A stretch of DNA of 64,000 nt from DATJGR01 sp041739525 (GTDB lineage Bacteria; Pseudomonadota; Gammaproteobacteria; Pseudomonadales; Azotimanducaceae): contig JBGSNQ010000022.1 of NCBI GenBank assembly GCA_041739525.1, positions 62,001-126,000 of the forward strand. The letters are read 5' to 3'. The position numbers and the translations under genes were made by a program. Shown here in pieces: positions 9,334 through 18,017 of this stretch. Positions within the stretch are counted from its first letter, which is position 1. Every line of letters starts with the position of its first letter. The notes under the pieces are model-generated. The model saw only the letters and a program-made list of their open reading frames with translations. It made no database searches and had not been told where the DNA came from.

Positions 9334-9351
9334 CAGTCTGTACTCAGACTG
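9334..9351. terminator. stem-loop downstream of the DUF3309 gene
   Basis: CAGTCTG and CAGACTG form a perfect 7-bp stem around a TACT loop, about 70 bp past the DUF3309 stop. There is no T tract, so it may be a factor-dependent end or an operator rather than a classical intrinsic terminator. Confidence 0.35.
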
Positions 9352-9485
9352 ATCACCGCCTGACTGAATCGGACGCGATTTCCGCGACGCTTCGAGTCTA
9401 TACGACGGCGAGATGGCGGTAGGATACCTACCGCCACTCCCACCGGCTCAGTCGGCCGCTGCACCAAGCCAAGAGAAATCGAAGT

Positions 9486-9686
9486 TCATTTGAGGGTCTT
9501 TTCCCAGGCGGATATCTGCTTGTCGGCTTCGTCCTTCGAGATTCCGTACGTCTCTTGGATTTTGCCGGCGAGCTTGTCACGTTTGCCGGCAACCACATCA
9601 AGGTGATCGTCGGTGAGCTTGCCCCACTTTTCCTTGACGGCGCCTTTCATCTGCTTCCAGTTACCTTCAATACGATCCCAGTTCAT
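9486..9686 (-). CDS. CsbD family stress protein (copy 1)
   Basis: 66 residues, MNWDRIEGNWKQMKG onward, with the family signature of a short, highly charged helical protein (WGKLTDDHLDVVAGKRDKL, YGISKDEADKQI). The GGGAGA ribosome site precedes the ATG. CsbD-like proteins are small hydrophilic proteins induced in the general stress response; their mechanism is unknown. A second, more lysine-rich CsbD lies at 26000. Confidence 0.92.
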   Translation of the reverse strand: MNWDRIEGNWKQMKGAVKEKWGKLTDDHLDVVAGKRDKLAGKIQETYGISKDEADKQISAWEKTLK

Positions 9687-9766
9687 TGCATTCTCCCTGA
9701 CTTGATTTGCAGATACCTTGCTTGCGACGGCTCACCGCGATTTGGACTGCCTCCGGTGAGTCGGGG

Positions 9767-10078
9767 TCACTTCAACCGCATGTCATTCTTGACAGATTTC
9801 ACACCCTGAACGCCACGTGCCAGTTCGGTCGCCTTGCTGATGTCGCCACTGGAACTGACGAACCCGCTCAGTTGAACGACACCTTTGAAGGTCTCGACAT
9901 TGATCTCAGCAGACTTCAGCGACGGTTCGTTGAAGATCGCGGCTTTCACTTTGGTGGTAATGACGGAATCGTCGACGTATTCGCCCGTACCTTCATGCTT
10001 GGCTGTCGATGCGCACCCGAGCAATGAGGCCATCAGAAAGGCGAATACGAACATTACGAATCTGTTGGACGAAGTCAC
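9767..10078 (-). CDS. BON-domain lipoprotein (OsmY-like, single domain)
   Basis: 103 residues from GTG 10078, with AGGAG seven bases upstream. An N-terminal signal peptide ends in a lipobox (MASLLGC). One BON domain follows: YVDDSVITTKVKAAIF, VETFKGVVQLSGFV, VQGVKSVKNDM. BON domains associate with membranes and are typical of periplasmic osmotic-stress proteins. It is strikingly similar to each half of the two-domain lipoprotein at 44340-44888. Confidence 0.9.
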   Translation of the reverse strand: MTSSNRFVMFVFAFLMASLLGCASTAKHEGTGEYVDDSVITTKVKAAIFNEPSLKSAEINVETFKGVVQLSGFVSSSGDISKATELARGVQGVKSVKNDMRLK

Positions 10079-10399
10079 AGTTGATCTCCTAGCGTTAATT
10101 TCGATTTACGCGGCGCCTGATGATGCTCGTACCCAAAGGCCGACGGGCCAGATGATCCGCCCGCGACCCCGTCGTATGAGCCATACGCGAACGTACGTAT
10201 CGCTCGCCCGGCGTACGGTGCGGTAACGCACATAAGGCGCGTTCGCGCGGATAATACGGCGACTTGAAGGTAACTCTGCAATGGCAGCACAGGCATGTAC
10301 TCAGCTCTGCCACTCAGTGGAACCGTCTTCAGAGCAGGTCGACGCCCGAGCCACGTATTCGCGACCGATTTTCGATTCATTCACCCGAGGAACGCATGA
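10079..10399. other. 321-bp intergenic region, no gene seen
   Basis: Carries the leader of the BON gene on the reverse strand and the region before the broken VIT gene on the forward strand. Frames present are short and compositionally random. Confidence 0.5.
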
Positions 10400-11075
10400 A
10401 TGGCGGTACGGCATAGGGAACGCCACCGCACCGACCGTATCGGCTGGCTGCGCGCCGCCGTACTGGGTGCGAACGACGGGATCGTCTCGACGGCCAGCCT
10501 CGTGCTCGGTGTCGCCGCCGCGCATGCGACGCACAGCAATGTGATGGTTGCCGGGATCGCCGGCCTCGTTGCGGGCGCGATGTCCATGGCGGCCGGCGAG
10601 TGTGTTTCAGTCCGCTCGCAGGCGGATTCCGAAGAGGCCGCGCTCGCTCTGGAACGATCGGAACTCGCGGCGGACGAACAAGGTGAAGCGCGGGAACTCA
10701 AGGCAATCTACGTCGGGGGCGGTCTCGAACCTGCGCTTGCGCAGAGAGTCGCGGAACAGTTGATGGCGCACGATGCGTTGGGCGCGCATGCACGCGACGA
10801 ACTCGGAATATCGGAAGCATTCAGCGCCCGGCCGATCCAGGCGGCGTTCACATCGGCAGCCAGCTTTGCCGTCGGCGGCAGCGATCGCATCCGACGCGCG
10901 GCTGATCGTCATCGTCTCGGGCAGTTCCCTAGTGTTTCTCGCCGTGCTGGGCAGCTTGGCAGCCCGCGTCGGCGGCGCACGCGTGTCCGTCGGTGCGGTG
11001 CGCGTAACGTTCTGGGGTGCGCTCGCGATGGCGTTGACGGCAGGGGTCGGCGCGTTGTTCGGTACCGCCGTTTGA
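10400..11075 (+). pseudogene. VIT/CCC1-type Fe2+/Mn2+ transporter, broken by an internal deletion
   Basis: The first frame (10400 to about 10872) reads HRTDRIGWLRAAVLGANDG, GIVSTASLVLGVAAAH, AGAMSMAAGECVSVRSQAD and LMAHDALGAHARDELGI, all typical of VIT1/CCC1 family transporters that load iron or manganese across a membrane. After SFAVG the frame is lost. The C-terminus continues in another frame as AAAIASDARLIV, GSSLVFLAVLGSLAARVGG and FWGALAMALTAGVGALFG to a stop at 11075. Compared with the usual sequence a few hydrophobic residues are missing at the joint, so a small out-of-frame deletion is likely. Confidence 0.85.
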
Positions 11076-11093
11076 TGCGTTGGATCTGATGCC

Positions 11094-12055
11094 ATGATTC
11101 GAGCGGCCATCCGACGGATAGTCGACAGTGTTGCAGATGGACAGAAGTACCATCTGAGGATCATCTTCTCCGATAGCACCGCCTACGACAGCACCCCCCC
11201 TCGGCGATCCCGACGTCACGATCATCTTCCGCAAACGGTCTACGCAGGCCGGTCAACATCGGCTACCGAAAGCCGTTCGGGCGCGTCGAGCATCCTTTGA
11301 CGTTCCTGAAGCGATGCCTCCTCGGTTGGCAGCAGAACAACAAGGACTTTGCGCAGGCAAAACGCAACGCGACCTTTCACTACGGCTTGCCGATGGATTT
11401 TCTCGTGCTCGGTGATGCGTACGGCTACAGCGAAGGATATTGGAAGGAAAATACGTCCTCGCTCGATAAGTCGCAGCACAACGACTTCGATCTGATCTGT
11501 AAGAAGCTGCAACTCAAACGTGGGGACAAACTGGTCGAGATCGGCCCCGGCTGGGGGATATCTGGCAACGCTCGCGGCCGAAAAGTACGGCACGCACGTA
11601 ACCTGTTATGGGCTTGTCGCGAATCAGAATGACGGCATGCGCGCACTGATGCGGTCAAGCAACTTTAATGTGCGAGTCACGCTCGTCGCGAAGGACCATC
11701 GCGAGCTGGCGGGCGAACCGGATCGCTATGATCGGTTCGTTTCCGTCGGGGTACACGAGCACGCGGGGCGGGATTGCAACGAGCAGTGGATCAGAAGTAC
11801 GGCCTCGACGTTCGGGCGATCGAGAATCGCTCATACCACTACCACCGTTGCGTGAATCAGTGGCTGAAGAATTTCGAGCAGCACTGGGAGCAGATCCGCG
11901 AGATCGACCCTGTTCGCTTCAACGAGAAATTCCGGAGAGCTTGGTTGTTTTACCTCGGCGGTGCTGCCGAGACGTTCAAAGCCGCGCAAGAGAAAATTAA
12001 CTGCTATCACATCACCTTCGTGAAGGGGCACTTCGGACGGCAAGGCCCAAGATGA
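11094..12055 (+). pseudogene. cyclopropane-fatty-acyl-phospholipid synthase-like methyltransferase, multiply frameshifted
   Basis: Family sequence appears in successive frames: KYHLRIIFSDSTAYDSTPP (about 11143-11199), GDPDVTIIFRKR (from 11203), VNIGYRKPFGRVEHPLTFLK (from about 11252), then NATFHYGLPMDF and GDKLVEIGPGWG to about 11555, YLATLAAEKYGTHVTCYG and FVSVGVHEHAG, and finally KYGLDVRAIENRSYHYH, FNEKFRRAWLFYLGG and CYHITFVKGHFG to 12055. Breaks occur at a run of seven C (11194-11200), near 11245, at a run of five G (11553-11557) and near 11775, where about 90 residues are missing. Intact enzymes make cyclopropane lipids from S-adenosylmethionine. Confidence 0.85.
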
Positions 12056-12210
12056 CATGCACGCTTGAATTCCCGAATTCCCAACGTTCCATCTGAGGCG
12101 CGGTCACGCTCGATTGCGCGCGGGCGTCCCGAAGGCTCGGCTGATGCGATCTGAATGGCCTTTTAGCATCGTCCAGTGACGTGCCAGTTTCTCGCGCCTT
12201 GATATGATCC

Positions 12211-12353
12211 CTAGCGGACCGCACACTAGAAAGTCATCCGTATTTTCGACTACCCATACTCGATCAGGCGTAATCGGGTTAGCCATGAGACCCACTGAAT
12301 CTCGAAGGGGCGAAGCGGAAGGCAGTTCTTCACCTCAAATGAATCTCAATCTC
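12211..12353 (+). repeat. dispersed repeat, copy A (upstream of the AI-2E-type permease)
   Basis: Matches 17738-17882 at roughly four in five positions by eye. Shared blocks are CTAGCGGACC, CATCCGTA, CTACCCATA, TTAGCCA, GAGACCCAC, GAATCTC, GGGCGAAGCGGA and TCAAATGAATC. It contains a small GAGA/TCTC hairpin. Both copies are on the same strand and precede a gene, so a conserved leader RNA or promoter region is possible; a degenerate mobile repeat is the alternative. Confidence 0.65.
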
Positions 12354-12413
12354 CGTGAGCTTTTGCAACGACCAAAGCGCTGCGCCTGCGGTGCCGAACA
12401 CCCATCACGATGA
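12339..12413 (+). CDS. possible 24-aa leader peptide overlapping the permease start
   Basis: An ATG at the end of repeat A opens a frame, MNLNLRELLQRPKRCACGAE then HPSR, whose TGA overlaps the ATG of the permease gene as ATGA. The conserved TCAAATGAATC block in both repeat copies includes this start codon, but in copy B the frame diverges (MNPDLTGFF, stop at 17924). No strong ribosome site. It may be a translational-coupling leader or the remnant N-terminus of a lost gene. Confidence 0.3.
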   Translation: MNLNLRELLQRPKRCACGAEHPSR

Positions 12414-13537
12414 CTGAACGATTGCGTGAGCCACCGAGTGTGCCGACTACGGACGAACGCCAAACCGATCAAATTGCGGCCCTAACCGCAAGTGACTGGG
12501 GCTCGCCCATCCACGTTCATGCACTCGTGCTGATGTTGGTGACCGGCGCCGGCATCTATTTCTGTTACCTGCTGGCCGCGCCATTCATTCCAGCGCTCGC
12601 AGGGGCGTTGGCACTGGCCGTTTTGTTCGCGCCGCTTCATCGGTGGCTGGAGTCGAAAGTAAAACGCCGCAACCTCGCCGCAGCCGTCTGCGTTCTGGCG
12701 GTTGCTTTGGCTGTTGTTGTACCGGCGATGTTCGTCGCGGCGCAGATTGCGGGTGAAGCAGCCAAGGGGGCGGAAACCGTCAAGACGAGGGTCGAGTCCG
12801 GAGAGTGGCGCCGCGCCTTCGAGGCGCACCCGCGCATTGCCCCGGTCGGTCACTGGATCGACCAGCAATTCGATCTGCCGGGGTTGGTCCAGAGCGCAGC
12901 TGCGTGGCTGACGAACACCGCCACCTCCTTTGTCCGAGGATCCATCCTGCAGTTGATAGGCGTTGTCCTGACCTTCTACATGCTCTTCTATTTTCTACGT
13001 GACCGTAGCGTGGTGCTCGAGTCCCTTCGATCGCTGTCGCCGATTTCCAAGGTCGACATGAATCGATTGTTCGATGATGTGTTCGATACGGTTCATGCCA
13101 CGGTCTACGGTACGTTTGCGGTTGCCGCGGTGCAGGGTTCGCTTGGCGGACTGATGTTTTGGTGGCTGGGCTTCCCCGAGCCATTGCTCTGGGGAGTGGT
13201 AATGGGACTGCTTGCAGTCGTGCCGGTGTTGGGTGCCTTTGTCATCTGGATTCCCGCCGCGATCTTCCTGGCGCTGGAAGGCAGTGGCGGGAAGGCCCTA
13301 CTGCTCACAGCTTGGGGTGCAATCGTGGTCGGTGGAATCGACAACCTGCTCTACCCGATGTTGGTGGGACGCCGGCTGAAGATGCACTCTGTCGTTGCGT
13401 TCGTTTCGATCGTAGGCGGATTGCTCGTGCTCGGTCCGTCCGGACTCATCCTAGGCCCGGTGATATTCACGGTGACCCGAGTACTTCTCGAGATCTGGGG
13501 TCGGCGGAATGCGGCCGCGAATGATGAAGGCAGATGA
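12410..13537 (+). CDS. AI-2E/YdiK-family membrane permease
   Basis: 375 residues with about eight transmembrane helices in the family arrangement: an N-terminal pair (ALVLMLVTGAGIYFCYLLAA; PALAGALALAVLFAPL), a third helix, a soluble segment (about 110-170), then a C-terminal helical block with LTFYMLFYFLRDR, WWLGFPEPLLWGVVMGLLA, VGGIDNLLYPMLVG and LVLGPSGLILGPV. Members are proposed exporters (autoinducer-2, Na+/H+ or fatty acids depending on subtype), so the substrate is unknown. It lies directly downstream of repeat A and is convergent with the CheB/CheR gene. Confidence 0.88.
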   Translation: MTERLREPPSVPTTDERQTDQIAALTASDWGSPIHVHALVLMLVTGAGIYFCYLLAAPFIPALAGALALAVLFAPLHRWLESKVKRRNLAAAVCVLAVALAVVVPAMFVAAQIAGEAAKGAETVKTRVESGEWRRAFEAHPRIAPVGHWIDQQFDLPGLVQSAAAWLTNTATSFVRGSILQLIGVVLTFYMLFYFLRDRSVVLESLRSLSPISKVDMNRLFDDVFDTVHATVYGTFAVAAVQGSLGGLMFWWLGFPEPLLWGVVMGLLAVVPVLGAFVIWIPAAIFLALEGSGGKALLLTAWGAIVVGGIDNLLYPMLVGRRLKMHSVVAFVSIVGGLLVLGPSGLILGPVIFTVTRVLLEIWGRRNAAANDEGR

Positions 13538-13598
13538 AGTCCCGGCGCGCGCCAACGTCTCCTTTTAGGGGAGTAGCTGGCGGGAGCGCCGATGATTT

Positions 13599-16199
13599 TC
13601 AGACGCCTGGATCGGGACGGGCCGCTTGAGGCACCTGTCGTAGAGTCGACTCCAACTGCTTTGTGACGGTGATGTCGACCAGCGTGATGACCACTCCGTC
13701 GATCACGTTGTCCAGCCTGCGGTACGGCATGATGCGCACCGAAAACCACCTGCCGTCATTGGTAGGGATCTGCTTTTCGGAAAAAGCCAGCGAGCGCAGT
13801 GTCTGGAGAGCATCCTCATGCAACGTGGGGTATTGCAGGTTCGTGGTGAGGTCGCTGAATGGCCGGCCGACGTCGCTCTCCCGAACATTGACGATCTTCG
13901 ACGCTCGATCGGTATAGCGTCTGACGTTCAAATGCTGATCCAGGAACACAATTGCGATCTCCGTGCTGTTGAGCAGGTTCTGCATGTCGCTCTGGGCGAG
14001 CGCAAGATCGTCGAGTTTGGTCTGCAGTTCCACGTTGATGGTTTGCAGTTCCTCGTTCATGGACTGCATTTCCTCCTTGGAAGACGTCAACTCCTCGTTG
14101 GTCGATTGCAGTTCTTCGTTGGTTGACTGCAACTCCTCGTTGGCGGACTGCAACTCTTCCTTGGACGCGCGGGATTCTTCGCGCAACGTGTGAATTTCAT
14201 CGCGTAGTTTTTGCAGCTCAGGGGCGTGAGATTCTTCCGGCGGTGATTGCGCTTTGCGCCGCCGGCGACCGGTCGGGATGGACCCGACATCGCGGAACAC
14301 AATCATCGTCATGCCTTGGAGCGCTTCTGACTCATGCAGCGCCTGCACTGTGACATCGACGGTTTGTGAGCCGCCTGCGCCTGGAAGCTGCACCTGCAGG
14401 CCACGGAGTTGTAGCGGCTCGAACTGCAACGCGGCCTGCTTCAGCGCGTCCGCGATCGGCGCACGCAGACCGTCGCGCGCCATCGCGTGGAAGTTCCAGT
14501 TGGCCTTGCCTGCGGCTGGCTCGAGATATTTTCCGGTATGGCCGCTGATGTAGACGATGTCGCCACTGGTGTTGAGCACGACCGCCGCGGGCGTATACAC
14601 CTGCAGCAACACCTGATCGGCGGCCGCCTGCAAGTTGTCCGTCGTTTGGGTCTGCGCTTTGGGAGATGGCACGTGCGACTCCTGGGTCATCGTGGATAAC
14701 GGGGGGAACGACTTCATCGGGAAATTCGGAGGACCCATGGCGACCGTGTCCTGTCGTAGATAAAGCCGCCGACTCGGCTCGCCGACCGGGGTGAACAAAT
14801 GATTGAACCTTCCGACGGTCTCCGAGTTCCCGAGCAGCAGAAGGCCGCCCGGACGAAGGGCGTAGTGAAACAGCGGCAACAACCTGCGCTGCAACGCCGC
14901 GTCGAAATAGATCAGCAGGTTGCGGCAGGCAATCAAATCGAGCTTGGTGAAGGGAGGATCGAGCACCACGTCGTGTTGGGCAAAGAGTACCGTGTCGCGG
15001 ATGCTCTGGTTGATCTGATAGTCGTTCTCCTGAGTGCGAAAAAACCGGGCGAGCCTGTCTGCCGATACCTCCGAACCAATCGAAGCGGGGTAGCGGCCGC
15101 GGCGTGCGGTGGCGATGGCGTCGGCGCTCAGGTCCGAAGCGAAGATCTGCAGCATGACGTCAAGCGGATGCGCCAACCGTTGCATCGCCTCGGTGAAAAC
15201 GATCGCGAGCGAGTAGGCTTCCTCGCCAGTCGAACATCCGATCGACCAGACGCGCAGCTTCTTCTCCGCAGCCCTGCGCGCCAGCAGTTGCGGCAGCGCC
15301 GCCTCCGCCAGGTGTTCCCACACAGAGGGGTCGCGAAAGAAGCTCGTGACCCCGATCAGCAACTCCTTGAACAGCAGGTCGATCTCGTTAGGGTTGCGCT
15401 CCAGAAAATCGATGTAGAGGGGCAACGTCGCGATGCTGTGAATTGCCATGCGCCGCTCGATACGGCGATACAGAGTGCTGGGCTTGTACGATGAAAAGTC
15501 GTGGCGAGTTCGCTGCTGCAATAGTTCGAAAATACTGTGCAATGGAAGATTGCGTGCCACGTCGGGTTGCATGTCGTCCCGGGCGACGAGATCTGGCTTT
15601 GGCACCGCTGCGACGTAGGCAAGGATGCGGGCCGGCAACTCGGCAGGCGGCGCGACGATGTCACCACAACCTGCAGCGATCGCGCTCTTGGGCATCAAAT
15701 CGAATTGCGCCGTATCCGGCTGCTGCACGACAGTTAGGCCGCCCACCGTCTTAACCGCCTGCAAGCCCAACGTACCGTCCGAACCCATGCCGGACAGAAC
15801 CACGGCGATCGCGCGTTCACCGTAGGCGCTCGCCAGTGAAGAGAACAGAACGTTGACCGGTAACCGCAAACCGCGTGGTTCAGTGGGCGCCTCTACTTTG
15901 AGCACGCCGTTGACCACGCTGAGTTCTGCGTTCGGAGGGATCACGTAAACGCAGTCGGGCTCTACCCGCGTATCACTGCTCGCCTCGCGCACCGGCATGT
16001 CGGTGACTCGCTGCAGCAGTTCCGCTAACAGTGCCCTTTGTGTGGGATCCAGATGTTGGACCACAACGTAGGCTAAGCCGCTCTTCCAAGGGACGTGCCC
16101 GAGGAACTGCTCTAGCGCCTCCAGGCCGCCAGCCGAGGCACCGATGCCCACGATGCGCGTCTTGGACGACGGGGCTCTAGCGTGTGTGGAAGAGGCCAT
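13599..16199 (-). CDS. CheB-CheR-PAS fusion signalling protein
   Basis: 866 residues. A CheB methylesterase domain (about 14-190) shows GIGASAGG (Ser22), VVQHLDP (His49) and VLSGMGSDGTLG. A CheR methyltransferase domain (about 210-480) has TSFFRDPSVWEHL, VWSIGCSTGEEAYSLA and LIACRNLLIYFD. After a PAS-like segment comes a heptad coiled coil built of repeated NEELQ units (about 680-740) and a C-terminal PAS domain ending near VDITVTKQLE. Unlike many relatives there is no histidine kinase after the last PAS. GTG 16202 could also start it. It is probably expressed with the PAS protein 74 bp upstream. Confidence 0.92.
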   Translation of the reverse strand: MASSTHARAPSSKTRIVGIGASAGGLEALEQFLGHVPWKSGLAYVVVQHLDPTQRALLAELLQRVTDMPVREASSDTRVEPDCVYVIPPNAELSVVNGVLKVEAPTEPRGLRLPVNVLFSSLASAYGERAIAVVLSGMGSDGTLGLQAVKTVGGLTVVQQPDTAQFDLMPKSAIAAGCGDIVAPPAELPARILAYVAAVPKPDLVARDDMQPDVARNLPLHSIFELLQQRTRHDFSSYKPSTLYRRIERRMAIHSIATLPLYIDFLERNPNEIDLLFKELLIGVTSFFRDPSVWEHLAEAALPQLLARRAAEKKLRVWSIGCSTGEEAYSLAIVFTEAMQRLAHPLDVMLQIFASDLSADAIATARRGRYPASIGSEVSADRLARFFRTQENDYQINQSIRDTVLFAQHDVVLDPPFTKLDLIACRNLLIYFDAALQRRLLPLFHYALRPGGLLLLGNSETVGRFNHLFTPVGEPSRRLYLRQDTVAMGPPNFPMKSFPPLSTMTQESHVPSPKAQTQTTDNLQAAADQVLLQVYTPAAVVLNTSGDIVYISGHTGKYLEPAAGKANWNFHAMARDGLRAPIADALKQAALQFEPLQLRGLQVQLPGAGGSQTVDVTVQALHESEALQGMTMIVFRDVGSIPTGRRRRKAQSPPEESHAPELQKLRDEIHTLREESRASKEELQSANEELQSTNEELQSTNEELTSSKEEMQSMNEELQTINVELQTKLDDLALAQSDMQNLLNSTEIAIVFLDQHLNVRRYTDRASKIVNVRESDVGRPFSDLTTNLQYPTLHEDALQTLRSLAFSEKQIPTNDGRWFSVRIMPYRRLDNVIDGVVITLVDITVTKQLESTLRQVPQAARPDPGV

Positions 16200-16275
16200 C
16201 ACTCAGCATGCGCCAGGCCACGGTCGACTTGCACTATGCTCGCGGCCTATGTATGGACTTTGTGCGACCTGGAAC

Positions 16276-16890
16276 TCAGCTGGGAGTAGTCTGCCCGTGA
16301 ACGGTCGCATCGACCAACACCAACAGGAAGGAACCCCCGCCGGGAGCGACGCTGGCCACGACTTGTAGCGGGCGAGAGATGCTCCCTGAGCTGTATCGCA
16401 CTTCACAAGTCTCCCGGGAAGCCCCGGCACGCAGCCGTTTCAGCAACCCGAGAATCACCAGCCGGCTTTCGGGCGCCAACAAGCTGGCTATGGGGCGTCC
16501 ACACAATTCGACCCGCGCTACTGCGAACAGGGCGGCGCTGGCAACGTTGCCTTCGAGGATGTCGCCCTCGAGGCCCAGCTTCAGGTAGGCCACCGGCGCA
16601 GACTCGTAGAGCATCTGGTAGCCCGCCAGCTCTTCCGTCAGCTCACGCTGAGTCGTTTCCAGTTGCTCGTGCTGCAGATCCAATTCGACCTGGTGGACCT
16701 GCAACTCATGCAGCAGTTTGAGCGCGTCATGCGCACTTGCGGGATGGCTGGCCAGTTCGTGGAGCAGCGCGAGGGCGCTTACACCTGTCGGCCAGCCTTT
16801 GCTCGGCGGAGCAGAGCCTTCTTTGAGCCGCGCTTCTGCCGTGAGGCGCAACTTCGACTGCTTGGAAGGTTCAATGGTTCGAGTCGACAT
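16276..16890 (-). CDS. PAS-domain sensor protein, partner of the CheB/CheR fusion
   Basis: 204 residues: a basic N-terminus, a helical coiled-coil segment (LLHELQVHQVELDLQHEQLE, about 64-90), then a PAS domain (about 93-200) with YESAPVAYLKLGLEGDI and LEGNVASAALFAV. No output domain is present, so it probably works by binding its neighbour. Small PAS proteins with the HQVELDLQHEQL helix commonly accompany CheB/CheR fusion genes. It lies 74 bp upstream of the fusion on the same strand. Confidence 0.82.
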   Translation of the reverse strand: MSTRTIEPSKQSKLRLTAEARLKEGSAPPSKGWPTGVSALALLHELASHPASAHDALKLLHELQVHQVELDLQHEQLETTQRELTEELAGYQMLYESAPVAYLKLGLEGDILEGNVASAALFAVARVELCGRPIASLLAPESRLVILGLLKRLRAGASRETCEVRYSSGSISRPLQVVASVAPGGGSFLLVLVDATVHGQTTPS

Positions 16891-16901
16891 TCGGCCTCCA
16901 G

Positions 16902-17045
16902 TTAGCCTCGGCCTTGAACGACGCGAATCACGATCACGACGATTGCGATGACCAGGAGGATGTGAATGAGTCCGCCCATTGTGTACGAACTCACCAGACC
17001 CAGCGCCCAGAGAATGATCAAGACTACTGCTATCGTTTCGAGCAT
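16902..17045 (-). CDS. lmo0937-family small membrane protein
   Basis: 47 residues from the ATG at 17045: MLETIAVVLIILWALGLVSS, then YTMGGLIHILLVIAIVVIVI and RVVQGRG. Two transmembrane helices with the GLVSSYTMGG.IHILLVIA signature define this family of unknown function, widespread among stress-associated genes. It ends 11 bp before the PAS gene on the same strand, so it may lead that operon. Confidence 0.88.
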   Translation of the reverse strand: MLETIAVVLIILWALGLVSSYTMGGLIHILLVIAIVVIVIRVVQGRG

Positions 17046-17118
17046 TTTCGTTCCTCTCCCTTTTTCCCGAATCGACAATACGCCTCGTTGATAGGTATCG
17101 GAAGACTCGGTCAACTCA

Positions 17119-17361
17119 TTAGGCTACGTGCGACACCCGCGACGCCGACCGTTGGCCATTGGCGATCGCAGATGCTGAGCAGAAGGCTCGATCGTAGTGC
17201 GATCTAACGATCGCGTAACACTCACAGCATCTCGCTTCTAGACCAGGGCGATCGAGGACAGCAATGTGGCCGCGACGGCGACGGACGAGCCTCTCCTTTT
17301 CCAAACTCCCTACGGCGTCAGTGATGCTTTCGCGTCGGACGCCAAGCGTGTCGGCGATCAA
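17119..17361 (-). pseudogene. Crp/Fnr-type regulator, C-terminal helix-turn-helix fragment
   Basis: The frame reads IADTLGVRRESITDAVGSLE, RLVRRRRGHIAVLDRPGLEA and CCECYAIVRSHYDR, which matches the winged-helix tail of Crp/Fnr regulators (MLGVRR..V..A...L...GLI.Y.RG.I.VLDR..LE...CECY). The cyclic-nucleotide-like N-terminal domain is absent; the frame hits a stop shortly upstream and no earlier family sequence is seen. It is a remnant, not a functional regulator. Confidence 0.65.
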
Positions 17362-17737
17362 ACTCGCGTCGCGCTCTATCTGCTCTCAATAGGTAAGCCG
17401 AGGCGGGACTCAGCTCCTTTGACGGTACCCGGTCGAGAAACGACAAAATCCAGCGGAAAAGCTGCCGATCCACCGAGTGGTGCCGATTACACGCCGCGTT
17501 CTGTCCAATGTCCGTGATCGGTTGCTGCCGGCGAAGGAATACGAATGTCTCCGGCCCCTTTTAGAGCCTGTGCCCCTACCACTTGGCTGGATGAACCACG
17601 CGGGCGAACACAAAGGCAGCCTGCTCTTCTGACCTCGGGCGCCGTTGCGCTGCAGAGCAGACGGGTCTTGCTCAGGCGCTTGCTGTGAGGATGCAATACC
17701 CAGCGACGTGTCAAGTTAGCGCGTCTAGATCTGAAAA
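17362..17737. other. 376-bp stretch without a recognisable gene
   Basis: Lies between the Crp/Fnr remnant and repeat copy B. Frames on either strand are short and unlike known proteins. Probably decayed DNA from the rest of the regulator or its neighbour. Confidence 0.45.
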
Positions 17738-17882
17738 CTAGCGGACCCAAAGGTGGGCGAGCCATCCGTACTTTCGCCTACCCATATTCGGTCAGACTCA
17801 AATCGAGTTAGCCAAGAGACCCACCGAATCTCAAAGGGCGAAGCGGATGGTTAGTTCTCCACTTCAAATGAATCCCGATCTC
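17738..17882 (+). repeat. dispersed repeat, copy B (upstream of the MEDS gene)
   Basis: Partner of 12211-12353. This copy ends in TCTCACTGGC followed by eight T, and AGCCA..GAGA upstream can pair with TCTC..TGGCT, so a transcript crossing it could form a terminator-like hairpin with a U tract near 17888-17896. The shared blocks are the same as in copy A. The MEDS start codon is about 135 bp downstream. Confidence 0.65.
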
Positions 17883-18017
17883 ACTGGCTTTTTTTTGCGG
17901 GGGCCGACTGAGCTGGAGTGTTAGTCGCCGTGGGTGTCCTACCGCACGGAAGCTCACTCTTAGAAACCCCACTGTGCGATCCGAATCGAATCACATGAAT
18001 TCGAATGGGAGGCTCGA

